A stretch of 13,629 nt of DNA from Saprospiraceae bacterium (GTDB lineage: Bacteria; Bacteroidota; Bacteroidia; Chitinophagales; Saprospiraceae): assembly GCA_020849825.1 (NCBI GenBank), contig JADZFP010000012.1:1-13629 (forward strand), given 5' to 3'. The notes below the pieces were generated by a model. It had not been told where the DNA came from. It did not search any database and saw nothing but the letters and a program-made list of their open reading frames with translations. Below are positions 1 through 7,271 of the stretch, in pieces (position 1 is the stretch's first letter; each line of letters starts with the position of its first letter). The translations under genes and the position numbers were made by a program.

Positions 1-2266
1 ATTCGCGGTAGCGCAGATTGGTCATGTTTTGAATACTCAAACCGACTTCCAGGGGCTGGTTTTTCCACTGAAAAGTGTGTGCAGCGTCGAGGCTGAACGT
101 GGTGAAAGCCCTTGGAGCATCTTTGAGCAGACCCGCTTCGGGCAGGCGGGTTTGTTCCAGCGCGGTAGAGGCAAGGAGCCGCACGTAGGTTTCACTGGTT
201 TTACTACTGCGCGGATTCGGCAGGCTCCATTTTACGCCGTATTGAAAGCGATCGACCGGCATCAGCGGCAACCAGTCGTGGTGGCTCGTTTGCTCGCCCG
301 AGTCGCGGGCCATGCGATAGCCGCGCAGCAGCGAAACCCGTCCTTCCAGGCTGAGTTGTTTTGAAACGGGCCAGCTCAGGCTTCCGTCGATGCCCTGCAC
401 CACGGCGTCGGCCTGCGCATAAAAGAAAGCGGGGAATGCGCCCCTGACCGTCAGCACGAAGGTGTTTTGCGGATCGAGGTAGATAAAAGCCCGGATTTGG
501 TTGCGGTAGAGTGTCAGCGTGAGTTCGGAGCGTTCGCGTTGCCACGACAGGGTCAGGTTGCTGTTCCAGGCTTTTTCCGGGGCCAGGTCGGCACGGCCTT
601 GTTCGTAGGTGCCGGAGCCATGGTGGATTCCTCTCGCAAACAACTCATTGACTGTGGGAGGACGCCAGGCGAGGCCCGAATGCAAGGTGATCGATAAATG
701 CCTTGAAAAGCGATAAATCACCCCGGCAGCGGCCGAGGCATTGCCAAATCGAACGGTCGTATCGAGATCGATGAGGTTGCCCTCGGTTTGCGCATGGCTC
801 ATGCGGTAGTCGTAGCGGCCGCCGAATTCAAATTCCCAGGGATTGGGAAATTTCCGCCAGCGCTCCGTAAGCCAAACCGAGCCGCCCCAAGCCTGAAAAT
901 CGGGGATAAAACCGCCCCGGCCCACGATATTGGTTTGCTGGATGGCCTGCACCCCTACCCCGCCTTCCCAGTGATCGATGGGAAAGTGTTCGATTGAGGC
1001 ATCGAGGGTGTTGGTCCACAACTGAAAACCCACCTGGGGCCGGTCGGCAGCGGAGGAGGAGTTGCGAACCACGTCGTATTCTTCGCGGTCGTTCGACTGG
1101 AACGCATAGCGGAGGTTGAGTTTCCAGGTTTCCGAAAACCGATACGAGCTTTTGATATTGACCGTATGATGGGCTATTTTTTGAAAAGGACGGTCGATTT
1201 CGTAGGTAAACAAGTCCGGATTGTTCAATGGTCGGTCACTGGCGATGGCCTTTTGCAAATCGGTCAGGTTGCCCACGTGGGCCGCGCGGAGGATGGCCAG
1301 GCGCTGGGCAAATCGCGAAACGCCCCATTCGTGTATCCAGCGACCCGATTTCCAGCCGGCTCTGGCAGAAAAATCCAGTTCGGAGGCGCCAGTATTGCCC
1401 AGCCAATAGTCGGGCGCGCGCAGGTTGCCGCTGCGTTTGGCGGTGCCTTGTAGCCGCAAGGTCAGCGAGCGGCCAGGCAGGCGCCAGTCGACCGCCCCGG
1501 AGGCGACGCCGCCCACCCCATTGGAAAAGCCGCCCAGGCTCAACCATCCGCCCAGCCCTGTTTCGGTGCGCAGCGGAGCCGGCTCGAGCACCACGGCGCC
1601 GGCCAGCGCACCCACACCGTAGCGAAGTCCGGCCGCGCCTTTCACCACGGTGATTTTTTCGGCGGTAAAGGGATCGATTTCAGGGGCGTGTTCGCTACCC
1701 CACTGCTGGCCTTCGAGCGCCACGCCGTCGGTCACGATGGCGATCCGATTGGAATGCAGCCCCTGGATGACGGGTTTGGCAATGGTAGCGCCGGTGTTGA
1801 GGGTGGTGACGCCGGGAAGTTTTTTGAGCGTTTCGCCGAGATTAATGCCCTGCGTTGCCGCCAGATCGCTGGAAGCGACCGTACTCTCGGCCTGAACCGG
1901 GCTTGGCGGAAGCGCTTTTTCGGCCACCAGAACTTCGCCCAGCACGGCATTGTGCAACAAGTGAAAATCAGTGGCGACGTTTTCGGTGAGCCGCACGACC
2001 TGGGTCATATGCGCACATTCGACGTGCCGCACTTCCACGGTGTAGTCGCGGCCGGCGCACAGGTTGTTGACGGCATAAAAGCCGTTTTCATCGGTCACGG
2101 CGCCGCGTTCTACCTCGTGCACATAGACGGTGGCATAGGCCAGAGGCTCGCCGGTTTCGGCTTCGGTAACATGGCCCTGCAATACAACATGGCAGTCCTG
2201 AGCGCTTAAACGCCCGAACAGCCCCAGCAGGGCGAATGCCACCTGGCAGGAGAAAATCCTACGCAT
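1..2266 (-). CDS. TonB-dependent outer membrane receptor, 3' end cut by window edge
   Basis: The minus-strand frame is open from the ATG at 2266 to the window edge (755 codons). It begins with a signal peptide (residues 1-23, ending in RLSAQ). A carboxypeptidase-regulatory-like beta-sandwich follows at about 28-105, with GEPLAYATVYV and TDENGFY. The plug domain is at about 130-229 (LKKLPGV, VIQGLHSNRIAIVTDGV, WGSEHAPEIDP, VVKGAAGLRYG), then a long aromatic-rich beta-barrel. The visible end, NMTNLRYRE, is typical of the last barrel strands, so only some tens of residues should be missing. Such receptors import ligands across the outer membrane using TonB energy. The substrate cannot be read from the sequence, but the small His/Cys-rich gene 78 nt upstream on the same strand suggests a metal ion or metal complex. 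No Shine-Dalgarno is visible. Confidence 0.95.
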   Translation of the reverse strand, partial: MRRIFSCQVAFALLGLFGRLSAQDCHVVLQGHVTEAETGEPLAYATVYVHEVERGAVTDENGFYAVNNLCAGRDYTVEVRHVECAHMTQVVRLTENVATDFHLLHNAVLGEVLVAEKALPPSPVQAESTVASSDLAATQGINLGETLKKLPGVTTLNTGATIAKPVIQGLHSNRIAIVTDGVALEGQQWGSEHAPEIDPFTAEKITVVKGAAGLRYGVGALAGAVVLEPAPLRTETGLGGWLSLGGFSNGVGGVASGAVDWRLPGRSLTLRLQGTAKRSGNLRAPDYWLGNTGASELDFSARAGWKSGRWIHEWGVSRFAQRLAILRAAHVGNLTDLQKAIASDRPLNNPDLFTYEIDRPFQKIAHHTVNIKSSYRFSETWKLNLRYAFQSNDREEYDVVRNSSSAADRPQVGFQLWTNTLDASIEHFPIDHWEGGVGVQAIQQTNIVGRGGFIPDFQAWGGSVWLTERWRKFPNPWEFEFGGRYDYRMSHAQTEGNLIDLDTTVRFGNASAAAGVIYRFSRHLSITLHSGLAWRPPTVNELFARGIHHGSGTYEQGRADLAPEKAWNSNLTLSWQRERSELTLTLYRNQIRAFIYLDPQNTFVLTVRGAFPAFFYAQADAVVQGIDGSLSWPVSKQLSLEGRVSLLRGYRMARDSGEQTSHHDWLPLMPVDRFQYGVKWSLPNPRSSKTSETYVRLLASTALEQTRLPEAGLLKDAPRAFTTFSLDAAHTFQWKNQPLEVGLSIQNMTNLRYRE

Positions 2267-2344
2267 GGTTGAGCATTTTTACAAACTTGTGAAAAGAGAA
2301 ACAGCGCCGCAAACGAAAGACTCCGGGGGCGCAAACGAGGCGAA

Positions 2345-2707
2345 TTACCCCTGTGGGGGGCCTCTCAGGTGATAAGCGCCGGCAAGTTTGCCGACCCAAA
2401 CCGCTACATAGCGGGGAGCGCTGCTTTCCGCCAAAACAAGCTCATCGAGCAGGAATGACGAAGAAGGAAGCACATCTGCAACAGCGAAACAAAACTCGCA
2501 CACCGGGCAATCCTCGATGGAATAGCGCTGGTCGTGCAGGTGTGTGTTGCCGGAATGTTTGCCCTGAAATGCCGAGCAGGCGTGCCGTTCGTGCGCGTGG
2601 TCGTGATGGAGAAAAACGCCATGCACTGTCCGCGTCAGCAGAGAGCCGACAACAATAGCAGTCAGTACTATGGCCGACCAAAAACGCAGAACGGAGTTTG
2701 AAAGCAT
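2345..2707 (-). CDS. Small His/Cys-rich membrane or exported protein, putative metal handling
   Basis: A 120-residue protein. One hydrophobic N-terminal segment (about residues 7-24, LRFWSAIVLTAIVVGSLL) acts as an anchor or signal. It is followed by a His cluster (HHDHAHERHAC, 34-44), more His at 51-58 (HSGNTHLH), a CPVCEFC triple-Cys motif (67-73) and a C-terminal LRGPP motif (114-118). The layout recalls small DUF2946-like proteins found beside metal-transport genes, but I cannot assign a family with certainty. The ATG at 2707 is preferred over a TTG at 2731 because a -7 type promoter element at 2729-2736 overlaps the TTG and would place the transcript start just before the ATG. It probably forms an operon with the TonB receptor downstream and may sense or bind Zn or Cu in the envelope; that role is inferred from composition and position. 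Confidence 0.7.
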   Translation of the reverse strand: MLSNSVLRFWSAIVLTAIVVGSLLTRTVHGVFLHHDHAHERHACSAFQGKHSGNTHLHDQRYSIEDCPVCEFCFAVADVLPSSSFLLDELVLAESSAPRYVAVWVGKLAGAYHLRGPPQG

Positions 2708-2728
2708 GGAAAAAATCCGATACGGCAA

Positions 2729-2736
2729 CAAAAGTA
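2729..2736 (-). promoter_or_regulatory. Bacteroidota -7 promoter element for the His-rich/TonB operon
   Basis: On the minus strand this reads TACTTTTG, an exact match to the Bacteroidota TAnnTTTG element. Transcription would start roughly 18 nt before the ATG at 2707. No clear TTTG-like -33 box sits at the right distance upstream, so the call rests on the -7 element and its position alone. Confidence 0.45.
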
Positions 2737-2788
2737 ACGCAATGCAGCGGGAATATGTTTACGCCGCTTAAAAATTGGCCCTAAACGA

Positions 2789-2818
2789 CGATGCCCCGCC
2801 GGCAAGGGCAGGGCATCG
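2789..2818 (-). terminator. Hairpin downstream of hpf, probable terminator
   Basis: CGATGCCC (2789-2796) pairs perfectly with GGGCATCG (2811-2818). An inner GCC/GGC stem (2798-2800 with 2807-2809) extends it after a one-base mismatch, leaving a 6-nt loop. It lies 46 nt after the hpf stop codon and before the next gene's promoter. The U-tract is poor on the minus side (a TTTTT occurs only about 15 nt later), so termination efficiency is uncertain. Confidence 0.55.
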
Positions 2819-2864
2819 ATTTATTTAAACACGGCAGATTGCTTTTTCAAATCTTCAATCTGCA

Positions 2865-3212
2865 TCATTCTTCTGCGGGTGCTGCCGTTTTAGGCTGGCG
2901 CGTACGGCGACTGTTGGCTATTTTTTCTTTGTGGCGCACCAATTGACGGCGCAAGGTATCGAGCGAGGCATCGATGGCCGACTCGAAAGTGCGGCTGGAT
3001 TTGCGATCGACCAGAAAACCGCCCGGCACGTGCAGCCGGATTTCCGTGATTTTCTCCTGTACTTTCCCGCCGGTGTCCTGAAGTTTCAGGTGTACTTCCG
3101 CGTCTTTGATCCAGCTGGACATTTTATCGAGGCGACTCAGTTTTTTCTCAATATAAGAGATCAGTTTGGCATCTACATGAAAATGAACAGATTGCACACT
3201 AAGGTTCATCAT
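2865..3212 (-). CDS. hpf: Ribosome hibernation promoting factor, short HPF/RaiA type
   Basis: A 115-residue protein of the HPF/YfiA family, which binds the 30S decoding region and parks ribosomes as inactive particles in stationary phase or stress. Visible family features are the opening NLSVQSVHFHVDAKLISYIEKKLSRLDK, split here as NLSVQSVHF and YIEKKLSRLDK, then VHLKLQD, an EIRLHVPGG strand and the basic amphipathic helix FESAIDASLDTLRRQLVRHKE (key residues A, L and the RRQL/RHKEK run, about 77-97). The C-terminal 15 residues are a low-complexity basic then acidic tail. It lacks the extra C-terminal dimerisation domain of long HPF. The start is taken as ATG-ATG at 3212/3209 rather than the GTG at 3218, since family members begin immediately before the first beta strand. 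Confidence 0.9.
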   Translation of the reverse strand: MMNLSVQSVHFHVDAKLISYIEKKLSRLDKMSSWIKDAEVHLKLQDTGGKVQEKITEIRLHVPGGFLVDRKSSRTFESAIDASLDTLRRQLVRHKEKIANSRRTRQPKTAAPAEE

Positions 3213-3731
3213 AAACACACAAATTTTGTAAGGTGAACAATTTGGTCTCAGTCAGTTAATCGAAAGGGCAGGTGTGAAAAATGCGGCAACGGAAGCCAGT
3301 GGTGGGACGTTGAATGACGTTCTGAAAATAACCGTGATTTGATCGGTTTGTTTCATAGTGCCGGCTTCCGATTACCGCGAGTTCTTTCCGTCGGGCTTCC
3401 GGAGCGCAAACGCTCCACACTTTGAAGACGACCGAACGGGTAATTTTATTTTTCTGACACCCAATTTTACTGCGAGTGCTGATTCCGGGCAAATTTTTTA
3501 ACAGTTTTTTCAGTGCTATATTTTTGTCAAAACAATTTAATAAAAATATGCGCCGGCCATTTGTGTCATTTTCAGGTAATAATTTTTAAAAATGCCATAT
3601 AGACACACTCGCTCCTTATTCAAAACAAGTGCCTTTGCCGCTTTGTTTAAGGCTGGAAACCAGGAGCGACCGTATGGCTACAAATCCGCCGGATGATCGA
3701 CCTTTGCCCAGGATATTTTTCCGCAGATACC
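3213..3731. other. Intergenic region between divergent hpf and aldehyde dehydrogenase genes
   Basis: About 520 nt with no convincing gene. The stretch 3480-3600 is markedly A/T-rich compared with the GC-rich coding DNA around it and probably holds promoters. A plus-strand TATTTTTG at 3519-3526 matches the TAnnTTTG element but lies about 200 nt before the dehydrogenase start. A short inverted repeat AACCG/CGGTT (3330-3334, 3344-3348) is too small to interpret. A 78-codon minus-strand frame (3256-3492) lacks any recognisable domain. Confidence 0.4.
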
Positions 3732-5171
3732 ATGACACAGCCTTCGTCCGACAATTTTCAACATGCCCTTGCTGAAGCGCTTTTTCGCCGCCAGCAGGAA
3801 CACGCGCCGCAGGTCGCCCGCGGCACCGCGCGCGAACGCAAAGCCAAACTCCGCCGCCTCCACGACTGCCTGCTGCGCCGCCGGCACGAGATGTACGCTG
3901 CCATGCAAGCCGATTTTGGCAAAGGCGAAACCGAAGTGAACATCTCCGAAATCGGGGTAATCAACACCGAAATCCGGCACACCATCCGGCACCTCAGTTC
4001 CTGGCTGACGCCCAAGCGGGTAGGCACCCCGATGATGCTGATCGGCACGCGATCAGAAATCCGATACGAAGCCAAAGGCGTTTGCCTGATCCTTTCTCCC
4101 TGGAATTTTCCTTTCAACCTGGCCCTGGCGCCGCTGGTTTCGGCTGTCGCCGCCGGTAATTGCGTCATTTTGAAGCCTTCGGAATTTACCCCGCACAGCG
4201 CGGCGCTGATCAAAAGCATCGTGGAAGAGTGCTTCCCGCCCGAAGAAGTTGCCGTACTGGAAGGCGGCCCCGATCTGGCCCAACACCTGACGGAACTGCC
4301 GTTCAACCATATCTTTTTTACGGGCAGCCCGGCAGTAGGCAAACTGGTGATGGCCGCCGCCGCCCGCAACCTGGCCTCCGTGACGCTCGAACTGGGCGGC
4401 AAAAGCCCCGTGCTCGTCGACGAAAGCGCCGACCTGGATGTTGCGGCCATGAAAATCGCCTGGCTCAAAGCCCTCAACGCCGGCCAGTGCTGCATCGCCT
4501 GCGACTATGTGCTGGTGCACGAAAGCGTACACGACGCCCTGGTAGAAAAACTGGGTGAAAAATTCCGCCGCTTCTACGGCGACAGTCCGGAAGCCCGCAA
4601 AGCCACGCCCGACTATTGCCGGATGGTCAACGACCGGCATTTCGCCCGCGTCCAGTCGCTACTCGACGACGCCGTTCAACGTGGCGCAAAAATTGCTTTC
4701 GGCGGCCATCTGGATGCCGGCGAGCGCTATTTCGAACCTACCGTACTCACCGACGTGCCCGAAGACGCCGTGATCTGGCAGGAAGAAATCTTTGGCCCGC
4801 CCATGCTGATCCGGCCGTACAAAACCCTCGACGAAGCCCTGGCCTTCATCAATGCCGGCCCGCGCCCGCTGATCATGCACCTTTTCAGCGCGCGCCGAAA
4901 AGTCATTGAAACGGTGTTGCGGGAAACGCGGGTGGGCGACACCTCCGTCAACGACGCCGGTATCAGCTTCTACAACAGCGACCTGCCTTTCGGCGGCGTG
5001 AACAACAGCGGTTTCGGCAAATGCCACGGCCATCACGGATTCCTCGAATTCGTCAACCAGCGCGGGGTCACCTACCAAAACCGGATCTTCCCGCATACCA
5101 ACCTGTTCCACCCGCCCTACAAATCCAAAATTGCCGATTTGATGCTGCGGGGGGTGATGAGGTGGTTTTAG
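3732..5171 (+). CDS. NAD(P)-dependent aldehyde dehydrogenase, class 3-like
   Basis: A 479-residue soluble aldehyde dehydrogenase that oxidises an aldehyde to a carboxylate with NAD(P)+. Family motifs in order (start at ATG 3732): PWNF (123-126), cofactor-binding FTGSPAVGK (196-204), general base Glu220 in LELGGKSP, catalytic Cys254 in NAGQCCIACDY, EEIFGPP (351-357) and the late PFGGVNNSGFGKCHG motif. Length and the NAGQxCIAxDY signature point to the ALDH3/coniferyl-aldehyde branch used for fatty or aromatic aldehydes; the exact substrate is unknown. Two additional cysteines flank the catalytic one, where most relatives have Thr and Pro. An in-frame ATG at 3693 would add 13 residues, but the family usually starts nearer MTQPSSDNFQ. 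The gene stands alone and converges on rmlD. Confidence 0.93.
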   Translation: MTQPSSDNFQHALAEALFRRQQEHAPQVARGTARERKAKLRRLHDCLLRRRHEMYAAMQADFGKGETEVNISEIGVINTEIRHTIRHLSSWLTPKRVGTPMMLIGTRSEIRYEAKGVCLILSPWNFPFNLALAPLVSAVAAGNCVILKPSEFTPHSAALIKSIVEECFPPEEVAVLEGGPDLAQHLTELPFNHIFFTGSPAVGKLVMAAAARNLASVTLELGGKSPVLVDESADLDVAAMKIAWLKALNAGQCCIACDYVLVHESVHDALVEKLGEKFRRFYGDSPEARKATPDYCRMVNDRHFARVQSLLDDAVQRGAKIAFGGHLDAGERYFEPTVLTDVPEDAVIWQEEIFGPPMLIRPYKTLDEALAFINAGPRPLIMHLFSARRKVIETVLRETRVGDTSVNDAGISFYNSDLPFGGVNNSGFGKCHGHHGFLEFVNQRGVTYQNRIFPHTNLFHPPYKSKIADLMLRGVMRWF

Positions 5172-5176
5172 AGTTT

Positions 5177-5357
5177 TTTTGGGTTTTAGGTTTTGGGTTT
5201 TGGGTTTTGGCAAAAGGGTTACTTCTGCTCTCGGATAGCGCTTCGGATTCGGGAAGTAATGATCCGCTGCTCGCGCGAGGCTTTGCCTCGTGACACTTTC
5301 GGAGAGCAGAAGTAACCCTTTTGCCAAAACCCAACTCCCAAAACCTAAAACCCAAAA
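5177..5357. repeat. Long inverted repeat with GGGTTTT-unit arms between convergent genes
   Basis: Arms 5177-5232 and 5302-5357 are reverse complements over 56 nt with only two mismatches (5198/5336 and 5199/5335), around a 69-nt centre. The outer part of each arm is made of GGGTTTT/GGTTTTA-like units; the inner part carries GGCAAAAGGGTTACTTCTGC. The centre holds its own hairpin, CGAGGC-TTT-GCCTCG (5276-5290). The repeat starts 5 nt after the dehydrogenase stop and ends 1 nt before the rmlD stop, so it fills the convergent gap. As RNA it would fold into a long stem from either direction and could stop both transcripts. It may also be a dispersed element of this genome. Confidence 0.9.
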
Positions 5358-5358
5358 C

Positions 5359-6225
5359 CTAAAAAACCTTCAAACATTTTTCGAGGCTTTCCCGCCAGTG
5401 CGGAATAGTCAGGCCGAACGCGGCTTTGATTTTGCCTTTGTTGAGCACGCTGAACGGCGGGCGTTGGGCCGGGGTGGGGAAATCGCGGGTTTCGATGGGC
5501 AGTACGCGGGTGGGCAGTTTTTTCAGGTCAAAAATCGCCTGTGCAAAGTCGTACCAGCTGGCCACCCCCTCGTTGGAATAATGCCAGATACCGGAAAGAT
5601 CGGCGGGGGCAACTTCCTTGTTTTCCACTTTTTGGATAATGGTCATGACCGCTTCGGCCAGGTCGGGGGCGTAGGTCGGCGTGCCGATCTGGTCGAACAC
5701 GACGCGCAGTTCGGGGCGGTCGGCGGCGAGGCGGAGCATGGTGCGCACGAAATTGTGGCCCTGCGGGGCGTACACCCAGGAGGTGCGGATCACCATGGCA
5801 AGCGGGTGGGCGGCCAGGGCGGCGCGTTCGCCGGCAAGTTTGGTGCGGGCGTACACGCCTTTGGGGCTGACCGGGTCGGTTTCGCGCAGCGGCGCGTTTT
5901 TCGCGCCGTGGTACACATAGTCGGTGGAAAAATGAACCAGCGGGATGCCTGCTTCCGCGCAGGCCAGGGCCAGGTTTTTGACGCCCTGCACATTGACGCG
6001 GCGGGCGAGAGCCGGCTCGCTTTCCGCCTTGTCGACGGCTGTGTAAGCCGCGCAATTGATGCACCAGTCGGGGCGGTTTTGTTGAAAAAAACGCTGCACG
6101 GCGCGGCGGTCGGCGATGTCGAGATCGGCCGAGCCGGCAAAATGAAAGGCAAATTGCGGGAAGCGGGCCGCCAGTTGGCGGAAGCACTGGCCGAGCTGGC
6201 CGTTGGCGCCGGTGACGAGGATCAT
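5359..6225 (-). CDS. rmlD: dTDP-4-dehydrorhamnose reductase
   Basis: A 288-residue extended short-chain dehydrogenase that reduces dTDP-4-dehydro-L-rhamnose to dTDP-L-rhamnose, the last step of the rhamnose donor pathway for surface polysaccharides. Evidence: nucleotide-binding GANGQLG (6-12), DLDIAD (34-39), INCAAYTAVDKAE (56-68), STDYVY (100-105), catalytic Tyr125 and Lys129 in YARTKLAGE, and the RTSWVYAPQGHNFV segment. Length is typical. The ATG at 6225 is chosen because the product then starts MILVTGANGQLG as in the family; a longer frame to 6327 runs through the divergent promoter region. No other rml genes are in the window. A -7 element lies only 5 nt upstream, suggesting a leaderless or nearly leaderless mRNA. 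Confidence 0.92.
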   Translation of the reverse strand: MILVTGANGQLGQCFRQLAARFPQFAFHFAGSADLDIADRRAVQRFFQQNRPDWCINCAAYTAVDKAESEPALARRVNVQGVKNLALACAEAGIPLVHFSTDYVYHGAKNAPLRETDPVSPKGVYARTKLAGERAALAAHPLAMVIRTSWVYAPQGHNFVRTMLRLAADRPELRVVFDQIGTPTYAPDLAEAVMTIIQKVENKEVAPADLSGIWHYSNEGVASWYDFAQAIFDLKKLPTRVLPIETRDFPTPAQRPPFSVLNKGKIKAAFGLTIPHWRESLEKCLKVF

Positions 6226-6230
6226 GGGGG

Positions 6231-6238
6231 CAAAAATA
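6231..6238 (-). promoter_or_regulatory. Bacteroidota -7 element for rmlD, suggests a leaderless mRNA
   Basis: The minus strand reads TATTTTTG, matching TAnnTTTG exactly, and ends 5 nt before the rmlD ATG. If used, the transcript starts within a few nucleotides of the start codon. No clean -33 TTTG is visible. Confidence 0.4.
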
Positions 6239-6240
6239 AA

Positions 6241-6274
6241 GGCTTTCCGGCAAGCCTGAAAAATTGCATTTTTG
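6241..6274 (+). promoter_or_regulatory. Possible promoter and small palindrome of the divergent 6297 operon
   Basis: CATTTTTG at 6267-6274 is one base off TAnnTTTG and lies 22 nt before the ATG at 6297. A TTTC (6244-6247), similar to the TTTG -33 box, sits 19 nt upstream of it. A palindrome GGCTT-TCCGGC-AAGCC (6241-6256) lies between this and the rmlD -7 element and could be an operator. All parts are weak matches. Confidence 0.25.
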
Positions 6275-6296
6275 CTGCCCTCACCCGCATTGCCGT

Positions 6297-7262
6297 ATGA
6301 AAAAAACAGCTTGTTTACTTTTTGCACTGCTGCTCGTCGCCGCGCTGGGCGCCCAGCAGCATTTCGAGGCTGATCGCGACTGGTTTTGGGCGCAAAAAAA
6401 CGAGTATCAACGCTGGCTCGACTTCGAGGGCATTTCGCCCACCCTGTATGTGGAAGACCTGAAAGTGGACACGATGGTCGTCGTACTGCTGCGTTTTCCG
6501 TTCGAGCACCGCGATTCCGCCTCGGCGGCCTGGAACACTCTTCGCAGGCAGTACCTGGCCCGCACTGGAACGCCGCTCGAAAAACGCCTGTTTTACCGCG
6601 CGGCCGGGGTATTCGACCTCGACGTGGATCATGTAGCCGTACAGGTGTTCAATACCTATCGCCCCGACTCGGTTCCCTGCTTCTATCGGGGCATTTTCGC
6701 GGTGCAGGGCGAAGTGCAACTCGATTCGTTCGACTGCCGCGTCTGGCAGGGTTATATCGCCATTCAGCCGCCCGACCTGCGCAAGGCCCCCAAAACGCAG
6801 CAGGCCGGCAGCGCCCGGCGGGTAAGCCGCGCCGCGGTGTTTGGTCATGTCAAAAACTTCGTCGGGCAGCGCTATGGCGGCAAACAATGCCAATACCGAA
6901 GCCCTACCCTGCGCTGGCTGGAAGACGCCCCCAACAGCGACGTGCTCGAATGTGAAATCCTCAACCTCTGCGACGAGATCATCCGGGAAGACCAGCCCAA
7001 ACTGGCCCAGGTGCTCAATTTTTTCGGACTCGAACAAAACTGGAAAAAGAACGAAAAAATCACCCTCCGTTTTCAGTATAAACCCTCCGGCACGGGCTTC
7101 ACCCTCGATATTTCCGTCGATGGCCGCTACGGCTCCGGGTTTTACGAAGACGTGGGCCGCAAGGGCTACAAAGACATGGAAGTCGATTTCGCCGAAGAGC
7201 TCGCCGCCTATGCCCGGCAATTGAAAAACGACCTGAACGCCTATCTGCTCGAAAAACTGTAA
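6297..7262 (+). CDS. Exported protein of unknown function, upstream of EAD11-like gene
   Basis: A 321-residue protein I do not recognise. It starts with a clear signal peptide (MKKTACLLFALLLVAALGAQQ), with cleavage probably just before the QQ. The mature part is soluble-looking, mixed alpha/beta and rich in Trp, Tyr and charged residues. Notable stretches are RWLDFEGISPTLYVEDLKV near the N-terminus, QYRSPTLRWLEDAPNSDVLE and a C-terminal amphipathic helix DFAEELAAYARQLKNDLNAY. Four cysteines lie in the mature chain. There is no lipobox and no sorting domain. The next gene begins 9 nt after its stop, so the two are almost certainly one operon. The ATG at 6297 is chosen because an upstream TTG (6264) would bury the signal peptide. 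Confidence 0.85.
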   Translation: MKKTACLLFALLLVAALGAQQHFEADRDWFWAQKNEYQRWLDFEGISPTLYVEDLKVDTMVVVLLRFPFEHRDSASAAWNTLRRQYLARTGTPLEKRLFYRAAGVFDLDVDHVAVQVFNTYRPDSVPCFYRGIFAVQGEVQLDSFDCRVWQGYIAIQPPDLRKAPKTQQAGSARRVSRAAVFGHVKNFVGQRYGGKQCQYRSPTLRWLEDAPNSDVLECEILNLCDEIIREDQPKLAQVLNFFGLEQNWKKNEKITLRFQYKPSGTGFTLDISVDGRYGSGFYEDVGRKGYKDMEVDFAEELAAYARQLKNDLNAYLLEKL

Positions 7263-7271
7263 ACCCACGCC

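Noticed and set aside
3256..3492. 78-codon minus-strand frame between hpf and the aldehyde dehydrogenase
   Set aside because: No domain, atypical composition and no promoter or operon context; likely chance.
5290..6300. 336-codon plus-strand frame opposite rmlD
   Set aside because: Antisense shadow of rmlD, which has all family motifs on the minus strand; the frame also begins inside the inverted repeat.
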